From NCBI GenBank assembly GCA_905236605.1, contig CAJORD010000049.1:1-6477 (forward strand): a stretch of 6,477 nt of DNA. The letters are read 5' to 3'. The notes under the pieces were generated by a model. That model ran no database searches, had not been told where the DNA came from, and was given only the letters and a program-made list of their open reading frames with translations. Both the position numbers and the translations under genes were made by a program. How positions within the stretch are numbered: position 1 is the stretch's first letter; each line of letters begins with the position of its first letter. Positions 1 through 6,477 of this stretch are shown in pieces. Source of the DNA: an uncultured Synergistales bacterium (GTDB lineage Bacteria; Synergistota; Synergistia; Synergistales; Aminobacteriaceae).

Positions 1-125
1 ATGTCTGGATTCAAAGGAGCTTCATCAGATTCTCGCTTCGTCGAAAAAGAAGAAATGATGCTTTTGACTGTATCGACGCCCACTTCATCGATCATCTTCA
101 GAATGTTAATCGCGCTGACTTTCAT
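1..125 (-). CDS. Partial CDS (N-terminal 41 codons), possible small GNAT-family acetyltransferase
   Basis: The reading frame starts with ATG at 125 and stays open to the window edge, so the C-terminal part is missing. The start is well supported: an AAGGAG ribosome site sits 7 bases upstream, and the ATG overlaps the stop of the 62-residue gene in an ATGA arrangement. The visible protein begins MKVSAINILKMIDEVGVDTV, continues with an ISSFS segment and ends in LNPD. From memory, small bacterial GNAT proteins begin similarly, with a short helix, a 'SSF' segment, then '(D/N)xDIExFLxxKAI' leading into the acetyl-CoA-binding fold. The acetyltransferase core itself lies outside the window, so this is a family guess and not a demonstrated function. 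If correct, the protein could be an accessory acetyltransferase or a GNAT-type toxin paired with the gene before it. Confidence 0.6.
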   Translation of the reverse strand, partial: MKVSAINILKMIDEVGVDTVKSIISSFSTKRESDEAPLNPD

Positions 126-310
126 ATTTTTACTCCTTGCTTTGCAAGCGCCTTTTCTACAAAAGCCTTGATTCGCTCGGGATCATCAACAACATTCGTG
201 TGGACCTCTTTTATAGGTTCTTCTCGCCATCGTTTGATTGCTTCGAGATATTCGACTAAGACCTGCGGATTGTTGATTCTTATATTTTCAATGATACTCG
301 ATGTTGCCAT
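122..310 (-). CDS. Small hypothetical protein (62 aa), possible antitoxin-like partner
   Basis: A 62-residue acidic/basic, probably helical protein with no signal peptide or membrane segment. It starts MATSSIIENIRINNPQVLVE, has a charged middle (AIKRWREEP) and ends with a helix around DPERIKAFVEKALAKQG (residues 43-59). I recognise no named domain. The start is supported by GGGAG 9 bases upstream, lying within the last codons of the restriction enzyme gene, whose stop is only 6 bases before this ATG. Its own TGA overlaps the next ATG as ATGA. From memory, small proteins opening with 'MAT(S/T)xIxxxIxxNxP' occur in front of small GNAT genes in low-GC Firmicutes, which would fit a coupled regulatory or antitoxin role. 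That role is inference only. The gene could equally be a short protein of unrelated function. Confidence 0.75.
   Translation of the reverse strand: MATSSIIENIRINNPQVLVEYLEAIKRWREEPIKEVHTNVVDDPERIKAFVEKALAKQGVKI
133..138 (-). promoter_or_regulatory. Ribosome binding site of the partial gene at 1-125
   Basis: AAGGAG on the minus strand with a 7-base spacer to the ATG at 125. It lies inside the last codons of the preceding 62-residue gene, so translation of the two genes is probably coupled. Confidence 0.8.
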
Positions 311-316
311 AAATTT

Positions 317-3058
317 TCACTCCCTGCTTTCTAAAATTATTTCATTATACAATTCCATTAACTCGCTCACGATTTCTTCTTCGCTGATTTCCTTTTTGAA
401 CCCGTAAGCCTCGCAGACCGCCACGTCGTTGGCCTTATGCGCCTTCAATAATTCCTCCGGCATCGTCAACGGGTCATATAAATCCGCAAGCGACGACTCC
501 GGGAACTTTTCGCGAACGTCAAGAATCTTTTGCGCGGTCGCTTCGATTTTTTCACGCTGCTTTTCAGACGGCGAAGGCCACGGGAAATTGTTATAGACGA
601 TTGTTTTTGAATAGCTGTAATCGCTTTTCATTCGTCCTGCGACAGTTCTCATCCAAGCCATATGAACGCTCGAAGTTAAAATCCCGAAATGATAAAGCGT
701 TGCGCCGGGGATAACGAATAATTTATTTCCCGGAATTACAGAATCATCAAGCAAGCCTATCGGAATATAATCGCGGTTTTCAGAAGACACTACTGGAATG
801 GCAATATAATTTCCTGCCGCTTCAACACGTTCGCCGAAAAGTCGCGGGCTGTCCGCAAGTTTTCGAGTCGCTTCCCTTTTGCTTGCGAGCCTGAACTCTT
901 TAACCTTTGCGACTCTTTCCAAAATTTTCGAGCATTTTCTAAGTTCGTCAGGTTTAGCATCAACGAGCCACAGACAATAGCGCGGAATGTTATTTATCAA
1001 TTCGTTGCCCATCATGAAACGCTTGACAAATTTCCCGGCTATGGGATTTGCTTTAATAAGTTCGTCGCGTTCGTCAGGAGTCAAAATCAAATTACCGTCA
1101 TCTTGTGGCATATTTCCCATTTTCATCACTGGAACGTCAGGCAAAATCGGTTTGCTTCGTGATTCGACAAAAACGTCCGGCGCGTCAACGAGATAAGCGT
1201 TAATGTTTTCAGCTTCGATAATTTTTTCGCCGTCAAAAATTTGTTTTATTGGCGAATCAATCAGACTAAAGCCGACTATGACGCAATGGACATGAGCTTT
1301 TTCTTTCGCCTCGCTGTCCCACTTGAAAGTTCGCCACGCAAAATTAATTTTTATCCCGTCTTCAAATAACGGCTTCCACAAAGTCGCAACCGAATCGCCC
1401 TGCGTTATTGAATTTGTTGAAACGAGGGCAGATTTGATTTTTTGATTTTCTTTCATGAAGTCGGCGGCCTTTTTGTACCAGCACGAAACATAATCTAAAT
1501 TTCCGGCGTTTTTCCAGCCTTTGAAAATTTCGTTAAGTTCAGCTTTTTGAACCGAGTCCATGACCCGCGCGCCACGAAACGGCGGATTTCCCATAATGAA
1601 ATTTAATTCTTCGGGCTTAACGACTTCGCGCCAGTCGAGAGCCAACGCGTTAGCTTCGATGACGTTGTTGAATGACTTCAGCGGCAAAAAATCTTCGAGA
1701 ACTTGAACGATCTGCTTCGTTTCGTTGAACATTTGAGCTTCAGCTATCCATAGCGCAGTACGGGCAACAGCTACGGCGAAGTCATTAATTTCAATTCCAT
1801 AAAATTGCGAAATAGAAACTTTGATATAGTCGGCTTCGTCCTTCGATTGAACAAATTCGACCTGCTTACGACGGTCGGCCAAAATTCGATTTTCAAGTTT
1901 TCGCAAGCAAAGATAAGTTTCGGTCAAAAAGTTTCCAGAGCCGCAGGCTGGGTCTAAAAATTTTAGCGAGGCTAATTTTTTCTGGAAGTCATTTAATCTT
2001 CGAGTTCGCGTGCTGCCTTTTGACATCGCAAAAATATTTTCTAATTCGGTGGTTAAGTCGTTCAAAAATAGCGGGTCGATAACTTTATGAATGTTTTCGA
2101 TCGACGTGTAATGCATTCCGCCGCTTCGTCTTTCATCAGAATCGAGGACACTTTCAAAAATTGCTCCGAAGATCGTAGGACTGATGCCCGACCAGTCGAA
2201 GCCTTCGGACATCTCACTTAAAATTATTTCAAGCGGCTCACCGTCAAGCTGTGGGATTTCGACATTTTTTTCTTCAAATAGCCCGCCGTTGACGTAAGGA
2301 AAATTTTTTAAGTCATCATCAAGATAAAAATCGCGCTCTGGAATTTTTTGCGACAACACCGTAAACAAGTCTATTAATGCGCGGCGCGGATTACTTTGTT
2401 TCTTCAAGAAATCATGAAATTGAGATTTGCTTAACAGCCCTGAATCTTCTGCATAAAGCAAGAAAACAATTCTCACGCACAAGACAGTTAAACTTTTAAG
2501 AGCGCTTTTGCTTGTAGGATTTTGATAACGTGGCTTCAAACTATCTTTTAATTTTTTGACAAGCTCGCCGGCCTTAATTGAAATTTCTTCTTCGCGAATA
2601 TCTTTAGGAGTCGTCCCCTTAGCGTCAACGAGAAACTGAAATTTTCGCGGATTAAGATTTTCAAGTTTTATAACTTCCGGCGGAGCCTTCGGCCGTTCCA
2701 TGTCGTGAACGTGAAACTCTTGAAAATTACAAGTAATAATCCAGCGGCCACGCTCAGAATCCGGCAGCCAGTCCGAATATCGTTTAGCTTGTCCAAAAGG
2801 CGTCTTGAAAGTACCGTCAGATTGTTTCGTGGCCCTGTCGAGATTTATATCAAAACTCTTTTGTTCAATAATTACGCGCGTCTTTGGGATATAGGCATCA
2901 ATAAAACTTTTGTGAGCAAGCTCGACGCGTTTTTCAAATTCAATAATTTCTTCAGGTCTTTCGACGTTTAGAACATCGCGCAAAAATTCGAGCCAAAATT
3001 TTTGAGTGTCGCTCTTTTCATCACCGATATTTTTCCAGCGTTCAATAAAATTTTTCAT
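317..3058 (-). CDS. MmeI-type (type IIG/IIL) single-chain restriction enzyme and N6-adenine DNA methyltransferase
   Basis: A 913-residue cytoplasmic enzyme predicted to modify adenine in, and cut DNA beside, a specific sequence; its length is close to MmeI. Domains in order: an N-terminal nuclease with a PD-(D/E)xK pattern, D54 and E65-Q-K67 (in RVIIEQKS), apparently intact; a helical spacer around 150-300 (CVRIVFLLYAEDSGLL at 194-209; NGGLFEE at 257-263); and a methyltransferase core. The core shows GMHYTS (314-319), SAM-binding motif I DPACGSGNF (369-377), GIEIND (421-426), and catalytic NPPF (491-494) followed by LDYVSCWY (521-528). The target recognition domain spans roughly 620-828 and includes GRMKSDYSYS (808-817) before NNFPWP (823-828); a helical tail follows. 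No separate restriction, specificity or control gene is seen. The start has no Shine-Dalgarno and lies 12 bases after a terminator U-tract; a start at Met120 would remove the nuclease. The site specificity cannot be read from sequence alone. Family confidence is high; nuclease activity is inferred. Confidence 0.93.
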   Translation of the reverse strand: MKNFIERWKNIGDEKSDTQKFWLEFLRDVLNVERPEEIIEFEKRVELAHKSFIDAYIPKTRVIIEQKSFDINLDRATKQSDGTFKTPFGQAKRYSDWLPDSERGRWIITCNFQEFHVHDMERPKAPPEVIKLENLNPRKFQFLVDAKGTTPKDIREEEISIKAGELVKKLKDSLKPRYQNPTSKSALKSLTVLCVRIVFLLYAEDSGLLSKSQFHDFLKKQSNPRRALIDLFTVLSQKIPERDFYLDDDLKNFPYVNGGLFEEKNVEIPQLDGEPLEIILSEMSEGFDWSGISPTIFGAIFESVLDSDERRSGGMHYTSIENIHKVIDPLFLNDLTTELENIFAMSKGSTRTRRLNDFQKKLASLKFLDPACGSGNFLTETYLCLRKLENRILADRRKQVEFVQSKDEADYIKVSISQFYGIEINDFAVAVARTALWIAEAQMFNETKQIVQVLEDFLPLKSFNNVIEANALALDWREVVKPEELNFIMGNPPFRGARVMDSVQKAELNEIFKGWKNAGNLDYVSCWYKKAADFMKENQKIKSALVSTNSITQGDSVATLWKPLFEDGIKINFAWRTFKWDSEAKEKAHVHCVIVGFSLIDSPIKQIFDGEKIIEAENINAYLVDAPDVFVESRSKPILPDVPVMKMGNMPQDDGNLILTPDERDELIKANPIAGKFVKRFMMGNELINNIPRYCLWLVDAKPDELRKCSKILERVAKVKEFRLASKREATRKLADSPRLFGERVEAAGNYIAIPVVSSENRDYIPIGLLDDSVIPGNKLFVIPGATLYHFGILTSSVHMAWMRTVAGRMKSDYSYSKTIVYNNFPWPSPSEKQREKIEATAQKILDVREKFPESSLADLYDPLTMPEELLKAHKANDVAVCEAYGFKKEISEEEIVSELMELYNEIILESRE
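320..324 (-). promoter_or_regulatory. Ribosome binding site of the 62-aa gene, inside the upstream CDS
   Basis: GGGAG with a 9-base spacer to the ATG at 310. It is formed by the last sense codons (AGG GAG) of the restriction enzyme gene, immediately before its TGA stop. Ribosomes finishing the large gene would uncover or reach the next start directly. Confidence 0.75.
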
Positions 3059-3069
3059 AATAAGAATAT

Positions 3070-3112
3070 AAAAAAATAGCCGCCGGAGTTTTTAATTATT
3101 ACCCCGAACGGC
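3070..3112 (-). terminator. Rho-independent terminator after the S9 peptidase gene
   Basis: On the minus strand the arm 3112-3102 (GCCGTTCGGGG) pairs with 3088-3079 (CTCCGGCGGC) around a 13-base AT-rich loop. There are four G-C pairs, two G-U pairs, a bulged C and four more pairs, one of them G-U. The arm is followed by TA and then seven T residues (3076-3070). The G-U pairs become A-C mismatches in plus-strand RNA, so the hairpin is stable only in the minus direction, matching the genes. It begins 10 bases after the peptidase stop codon. Confidence 0.8.
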
Positions 3113-3122
3113 AAAAAATTTT

Positions 3123-5009
3123 TTATCTTGAGCCTAAATATTTTTTGAAAAATTCTTCCATTTGACGATAAAAATCGAATCTATTCTCTTCATTATGGAA
3201 GCCGTGGCCTTCGTTGTCCTTCACCATGTAAATAACTTCTTTGCCGGCCTTGCGAACTGCTTCGACAATTTGATCCGATTCGGCTTTGTTGACACGTGGG
3301 TCGTTGGCGCCTTGTGCAATGAAGAGCGGAATTTTTATATTCTCGGCGTGAAACACCGGCGAAATTTCTTCGAGAAGCTCTTTATCTTTAACCGGGTCGC
3401 CGATTTCTTCATATTCCATTTCTATCATTGGCTTCCAGTACGGCGGAATCGTTTCAAGCAGCGTGAAAATATTTGAAGGTCCGACGTAGCTGACCGCGCA
3501 GGCGTATAAATCCGGCGTGAAAGTCGCTCCCGCGAGTGCAGCATAACCGCCGTAACTTCCTCCGAAAATCGCGAGGCGATTCTTGTCGGCGATCCCCTGC
3601 TCTACTGTCCATAACACGCCGTCAGTAACGTCATCTTGCATTTTTCGGCCCCACTGTTTGAAGCCAGCTTGCCAAAATTCTTTCCCGTAACCTGTTGAGC
3701 CTCTGAAATTCACGTTTAAGACAGCAAGTCCGCGGTTCGCCAAAAACTGCGCGACTGAATCGAAGCCCCAATAATCTCTTGCGCTTGGCCCACCATGAGG
3801 AATTACTACAAGCGGCAAATCTTTTGATTCAACTCCTATGGGCAACGTTATATAACCGTGAATAGTCAGGCCGTCGCGAGATTTATAACTAATCGCGCGC
3901 ATCGGTGCCATTTGTTCTTCTTTAAGCCACGGCGAAAGCTCCGCGAGTTTTTTAATCGAATTATCTTTTCTGTCATAGAGATAATATGCGCCTCGAGTTC
4001 TGTCGCTGTAAGTCCGAACGATTAAACGGCGTTCATCGTCGTCCATGTCCGACACTGCGACTTCGTAATTCGGGAAAAAGTTATCGAGCGTCTTCTGAAG
4101 TTTTTCGCGGTCTTCGTCAAAAAATTTATAATGGCGCTTGTCCGTTGTGAATGTTACGCCCGTGATTTTTTTCTTCTTCTTTGAATGTAAGAGGCTGCCT
4201 AAATCGACTTCATCATGTGCAAAGACCAAATCCAAAACTTTATTTTCTTCCGGGTCGAACGTATATAACGCCGTCATGTCGCTGCTTAAATTGCTCTCGA
4301 TATACATCATTTTGTTATCGTAAGCAAAAAGTACCGGGTCAAAAGTTTCTTTGAAGTTCGTGGTCTTTAATATTCTGAAGTCCTCGCTCTCGTTTGTGCG
4401 ATATAAGAAGCTCGTGTTCACGCCGTCAGTGTCAATCGCAACCCTTAATTTTCCGTCGTGGTCAGTCATCCAGCCGATTATAGAGCCGGGATTTTCAGCG
4501 AGCAAAGTTAATTCGCCGGTGTTGATGTCGCATCTATAAACGTCAAAGACTTCCGGGTTTCGCTGATTCATATCTATGAGCATGTGATTAGGGTCGTCTT
4601 CAAGGTCATCGAGGATCCCCGCGCGGACTTTCTCGAACGGCGTTAGGTCTTTGTGCTCCGCTCCATTCAAGTCCGTGATATATATGTGAAAATTTTCATC
4701 GCCGCCGGAGTCTTGAGCATAAACGATTTTGTCGCTGCCTTTCCAGAAGAAGCCGGCAATGTCGCGTTCAGTGGCTGAAGTAATTCGTTTCTCGTTGCCT
4801 GTCGCGATTTCGCGAATGTAAACGTTCATTCTGCGTTCCCAAGGCCGAACGAAAGCAAGGCGAGTGCCATCAGGAGAGATTGAAAACGCTGCGGACTCTG
4901 CGTTCTTGAAAAATTCTTCCATAGGGATTAAAGGGGGCAAGGCTGCGAAGGCCATAGTGGCGGGCAGCATAAACAAGGCGACGAACGAAATTATTAACAA
5001 GAATCTCAT
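3123..5009 (-). CDS. Exported S9-family (prolyl oligopeptidase-type) serine peptidase
   Basis: A 628-residue protein predicted to cleave peptides outside the cytoplasm. It starts with a Sec signal peptide: MRF, a hydrophobic core to about residue 20, and an AFA-A cleavage site near 22-23. There is no lipobox cysteine, so it is probably released, or periplasmic if the host has an outer membrane. Residues about 40-350 look like the family's beta-propeller (repeats such as SPDGTRLAFV at 45-54). The alpha/beta-hydrolase domain is about 380-628, with HGGP (405-408, oxyanion region), NVNFRGSTGYG (432-442), nucleophile Ser485 in GGSYGG, Asp570 in GANDPR and His602 in EGHGF. The triad is complete. 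The pattern best fits the acylaminoacyl-peptidase/dipeptidyl-peptidase S9C group, but exact substrate preference is unknown. The start is supported by AAAGGAG 9 bases upstream. It sits 22 bases after the diguanylate cyclase gene and ends just before the terminator, so it is probably the last gene of that operon. Confidence 0.93.
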   Translation of the reverse strand: MRFLLIISFVALFMLPATMAFAALPPLIPMEEFFKNAESAAFSISPDGTRLAFVRPWERRMNVYIREIATGNEKRITSATERDIAGFFWKGSDKIVYAQDSGGDENFHIYITDLNGAEHKDLTPFEKVRAGILDDLEDDPNHMLIDMNQRNPEVFDVYRCDINTGELTLLAENPGSIIGWMTDHDGKLRVAIDTDGVNTSFLYRTNESEDFRILKTTNFKETFDPVLFAYDNKMMYIESNLSSDMTALYTFDPEENKVLDLVFAHDEVDLGSLLHSKKKKKITGVTFTTDKRHYKFFDEDREKLQKTLDNFFPNYEVAVSDMDDDERRLIVRTYSDRTRGAYYLYDRKDNSIKKLAELSPWLKEEQMAPMRAISYKSRDGLTIHGYITLPIGVESKDLPLVVIPHGGPSARDYWGFDSVAQFLANRGLAVLNVNFRGSTGYGKEFWQAGFKQWGRKMQDDVTDGVLWTVEQGIADKNRLAIFGGSYGGYAALAGATFTPDLYACAVSYVGPSNIFTLLETIPPYWKPMIEMEYEEIGDPVKDKELLEEISPVFHAENIKIPLFIAQGANDPRVNKAESDQIVEAVRKAGKEVIYMVKDNEGHGFHNEENRFDFYRQMEEFFKKYLGSR

Positions 5010-5018
5010 GTGTAGAAT

Positions 5019-5025
5019 CTCCTTT
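5019..5025 (-). promoter_or_regulatory. Ribosome binding site of the S9 peptidase gene
   Basis: AAAGGAG with a 9-base spacer to the ATG at 5009. It lies wholly within the 22-base gap after the cyclase stop codon, leaving little room for a separate promoter and supporting co-transcription. Confidence 0.8.
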
Positions 5026-5031
5026 CAATTT

Positions 5032-5874
5032 TTAGCTTCCGTATATTTTACAGCAGTTTTTGCCGGCCTTCTTTGCGGCGTATAGTGCTTGGTCGCTCTC
5101 TTGAATCATCACGTCGATTGTTTTATCCGAGTCGAGTTTTTGAGAGATCCCCACGCTGACGGATAATGCTTTCATAGTTTTTGTGCTCTGGTAATAATCG
5201 AGAAGATTTTTCATGAACGTGTTGACCTTTTTCACAACTTCGTCAATAGATTTCGCCCCCGGCAACACAATTATAAATTCATCTCCGCCCATTCGTGCCG
5301 CGAAGCCGTCCGCAAATTCTTCTTGAATCATTTCGGCTGTAGCTGCTAAGGCTCTGTCGCCGGCCTGATGTCCGAAAGTGTCATTAACAGCCTTAAAATT
5401 ATCGAGGTCAAGATAAATACAAGTTAATTTTCGTTTCCCCTTGCTGCTCTGAAAATATTCTTGAAGATACCAACGAGTTGCGAGGCCGGTTAAATAATCC
5501 TGATGCGCCATTTCGACGAGGCGTTTTTGATGTTGTTGTTCGGCCGACGAATTTTGAATTTCAACTTGAAGCTGTGCTTGAAGACGCTCGAAAAAAAATT
5601 TTATAAGTGGCGGCGTCAGCGTCAATGGCCACACGCTGTAAAGAGCTTCAAGCTGCTCCGCATCGAAGGCCCACGGTTTGTCAGAGAGCAAAATATATTT
5701 CGCGTTTTTCAAAATTTCTTTGGGAAAGTCTTTTAGAATAAAAATATTGTTTGCCTCTAAGTCTGGGGGTGATTCGAGTGAATGAAAATTATACGTTATG
5801 CCACGTTGAAAAAGTTTCATAAATGGAATCAAATTTTCATTTTGTGCATAAATATTTATTACATCGCTGTTCAT
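5032..5874 (-). CDS. GGDEF-domain diguanylate cyclase with an unassigned N-terminal domain
   Basis: A 280-residue soluble protein predicted to make the second messenger c-di-GMP from two GTP. The C-terminal GGDEF domain (about 118-280) is complete: DYLTGLATR (126-134), metal-binding DLDNFK (156-161, with D156), substrate-contacting region NDTFGHQAGD (164-173), active-site GGDEF (196-200), SVSVGIS (238-244) and DQALYAAKKAGKN (261-273). The four residues where an RxxD product-inhibition site would lie (187-190) are FADG, so that feedback site is missing. Residues 1-95 are an alternating strand/helix region (NIFILKDFP, AKYILLSDKP) that might be a degenerate receiver-like fold; I do not recognise it. 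A helical, Gln-rich stretch (about 95-122) probably forms the dimerising coiled coil. There is no membrane segment or signal peptide. A GGAG lies 13 bases before the ATG, longer than usual, so translation may be modest. It sits between a membrane-protein gene (34 bases away) and the S9 peptidase gene. Confidence 0.93.
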   Translation of the reverse strand: MNSDVINIYAQNENLIPFMKLFQRGITYNFHSLESPPDLEANNIFILKDFPKEILKNAKYILLSDKPWAFDAEQLEALYSVWPLTLTPPLIKFFFERLQAQLQVEIQNSSAEQQHQKRLVEMAHQDYLTGLATRWYLQEYFQSSKGKRKLTCIYLDLDNFKAVNDTFGHQAGDRALAATAEMIQEEFADGFAARMGGDEFIIVLPGAKSIDEVVKKVNTFMKNLLDYYQSTKTMKALSVSVGISQKLDSDKTIDVMIQESDQALYAAKKAGKNCCKIYGS

Positions 5875-5887
5875 TTTAATTTTTAAT

Positions 5888-5891
5888 CTCC
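5888..5891 (-). promoter_or_regulatory. Weak or distant ribosome binding site of the diguanylate cyclase gene
   Basis: GGAG on the minus strand, 13 bases before the ATG at 5874. The intervening stretch is A/T only. No better-placed Shine-Dalgarno or alternative in-frame ATG/GTG/TTG is seen in between. Confidence 0.45.
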
Positions 5892-5908
5892 GTTCGTGAT
5901 TTTAATTT

Positions 5909-6477
5909 CTAAAATAATAAAGCCAATCCCGCAAAAATCAAATTTAACATAATCAGCGGCATTATCGTTAAAAAATTCATGAGCAACATTCGCCGCGCCG
6001 TCGTCGGAGGAAAAAGTCCGAAATAATATCCCGCGTTCTGTCGCAAAATTCGCGTTGCCGTTCCAAGACCGCTGCCCAAGATTAAAGCAAATGTCGCTTG
6101 AGCCGTGTTCAATTCGCCCGACGCTAAGGCACCCCCTGCTAGGCCAAGAGCCGCCGACACGTGAGCAACTGACCCCGCCGCGACTGTCCAACCGGAAAGC
6201 GGAAGAAAAGATAAAAATTTTAGGTTCGTTTCAAAAAATTTATTTATCAGCGGCACAAGAGAGTATGTAACGGCGAAGAAGCCCCACGCATATGGGAGCG
6301 TCTTCAATAATTTTTTTGTGAGTTTTGCCTCGCGGCTTTGATTTTTGATTTTAAGATTTTCGTTTGAAGTTTCGATTTTTGAATCTAAATTTTTATTCGT
6401 GAGTTTTAATTTTTGATACGCCCAAATAAATCGCGCTGCGCTTCGGAACATTAACGACAATGCGAAAAACGCTCCTG
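5909..6477 (-). CDS. Partial CDS (C-terminal part), multi-pass membrane protein resembling nucleoside-recognition (Gate) domain proteins
   Basis: The frame ends at TAG 5909-5911 and is open to the window edge, so the N-terminus is missing. A TTG at 6460 could start a 183-residue protein, but in-frame codons upstream of it (G-A-F-F-A) continue a hydrophobic segment, so I treat the gene as truncated by the window. Numbering from that TTG, membrane stretches lie near 53-73, 83-115, 120-135 and 158-182. The segment with GWTVAAGSVAHVSAALGLAG (90-109), LASGELN (112-118), ALILGS (125-130), RILRQNAGYYFGLFPP (137-152) and RRMLLMNF (156-163) resembles, from memory, the second half of roughly 300-residue Gate-domain membrane proteins. 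These are thought to be transport-related, but few have known substrates. Residues 16-50 are a Lys/Asn-rich hydrophilic stretch with short direct repeats that interrupts the membrane region. It is the first visible gene of the three-gene unit. Coding is confident; family is moderate. Confidence 0.7.
   Translation of the reverse strand, partial: GAFFALSLMFRSAARFIWAYQKLKLTNKNLDSKIETSNENLKIKNQSREAKLTKKLLKTLPYAWGFFAVTYSLVPLINKFFETNLKFLSFLPLSGWTVAAGSVAHVSAALGLAGGALASGELNTAQATFALILGSGLGTATRILRQNAGYYFGLFPPTTARRMLLMNFLTIMPLIMLNLIFAGLALLF
6318..6407. repeat. 9-bp direct repeat flanking a low-complexity in-frame stretch
   Basis: The minus-strand sequence AAAACTCAC occurs at 6407-6399 and again at 6326-6318, 81 bases apart, a multiple of three. 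The two copies encode KLTNK and KLTKK in the membrane protein. Between them the DNA is strongly A-rich with repeated CAAAAATC-like words, and it encodes a Lys/Asn/Ser/Glu-rich hydrophilic segment. This could be a small in-frame insertion or duplication, or simply biased composition. Confidence 0.5.

Noticed and set aside
2705..2971. Plus-strand open frame of 88 codons, and similar plus-strand frames at 168-407, 987-1196, 3162-3476 and 5503-5736
   Set aside because: All lie antisense to confidently identified genes, show no recognisable motif and have no convincing ribosome sites.
3059..3122. Possible promoter for the restriction enzyme gene (TAATAAT near 3100-3094 or TATATT near 3070-3065 on the minus strand)
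   Set aside because: AT-rich -10-like words are present, but no -35-like hexamer stands at the right distance, and the first lies within the terminator loop. I cannot support either as a feature.
3113..3124. Perfect 12-bp palindrome of six A and six T at the end of the peptidase gene
   Set aside because: Simple A/T runs form such palindromes easily; it is better explained as AT-rich sequence next to the terminator than as a protein-binding site.
4160..4185. Poly-lysine run (SKKKKK) with a run of seven A in the peptidase gene, a possible slippage or frameshift site
   Set aside because: The frame is intact on both sides and the full triad follows. No alternative frame product of interest is visible.
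5883..6191. 102-residue minus-strand open frame overlapping the membrane protein gene
   Set aside because: It is a different frame of the same DNA. The 5909-6477 frame gives clear membrane segments and Gate-like motifs, while this one gives Gly/Ser/Arg-rich sequence with no motif and no good ribosome site.

Overview
All genes in this window lie on the minus strand, so the text below goes from high to low coordinates. The DNA is moderately AT-rich and densely coded. Most genes have an AGGAG-type ribosome site, and one clear hairpin plus U-tract terminator is present. Together with the protein families, this suggests a low-GC Firmicutes-type bacterium. My best guess is a Negativicutes/Selenomonadales relative, but that rests on impression rather than a diagnostic marker. 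No rRNA, tRNA, insertion sequence, CRISPR array or integrase is visible, and no gap between genes reaches 100 bases.

Region A (about 6477 to 3070) looks like one transcription unit of three genes. The first is the 3' part of a multi-pass membrane protein resembling nucleoside-recognition (Gate) domain proteins; it is cut by the window edge. After 34 bases comes a 280-residue GGDEF diguanylate cyclase with an unrecognised N-terminal domain. After 22 bases comes a 628-residue exported S9-family (prolyl oligopeptidase type) serine peptidase with a full catalytic triad. A strand-specific terminator closes the unit.

Region B (3058 to 1) looks like a defence or accessory block. It starts with a 913-residue MmeI-type single-chain restriction-modification enzyme, carrying an N-terminal PD-ExK nuclease motif, an N6-adenine methyltransferase core and a target recognition domain. 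Six bases later is a 62-residue unknown protein. Its stop overlaps by 4 bases the start of a third gene, of which only 41 codons are visible and whose N-terminus resembles a group of small GNAT acetyltransferases. The tight spacing suggests the three are co-translated, and the last two could be a toxin-antitoxin-like pair.

The points most worth a second look are: the restriction enzyme gene, which starts only 12 bases after a terminator U-tract and has no Shine-Dalgarno; the coupled small-gene pair behind it; and a low-complexity, direct-repeat-flanked insert inside the membrane protein. The families themselves are known, and I saw no clear sign of a wholly new system.
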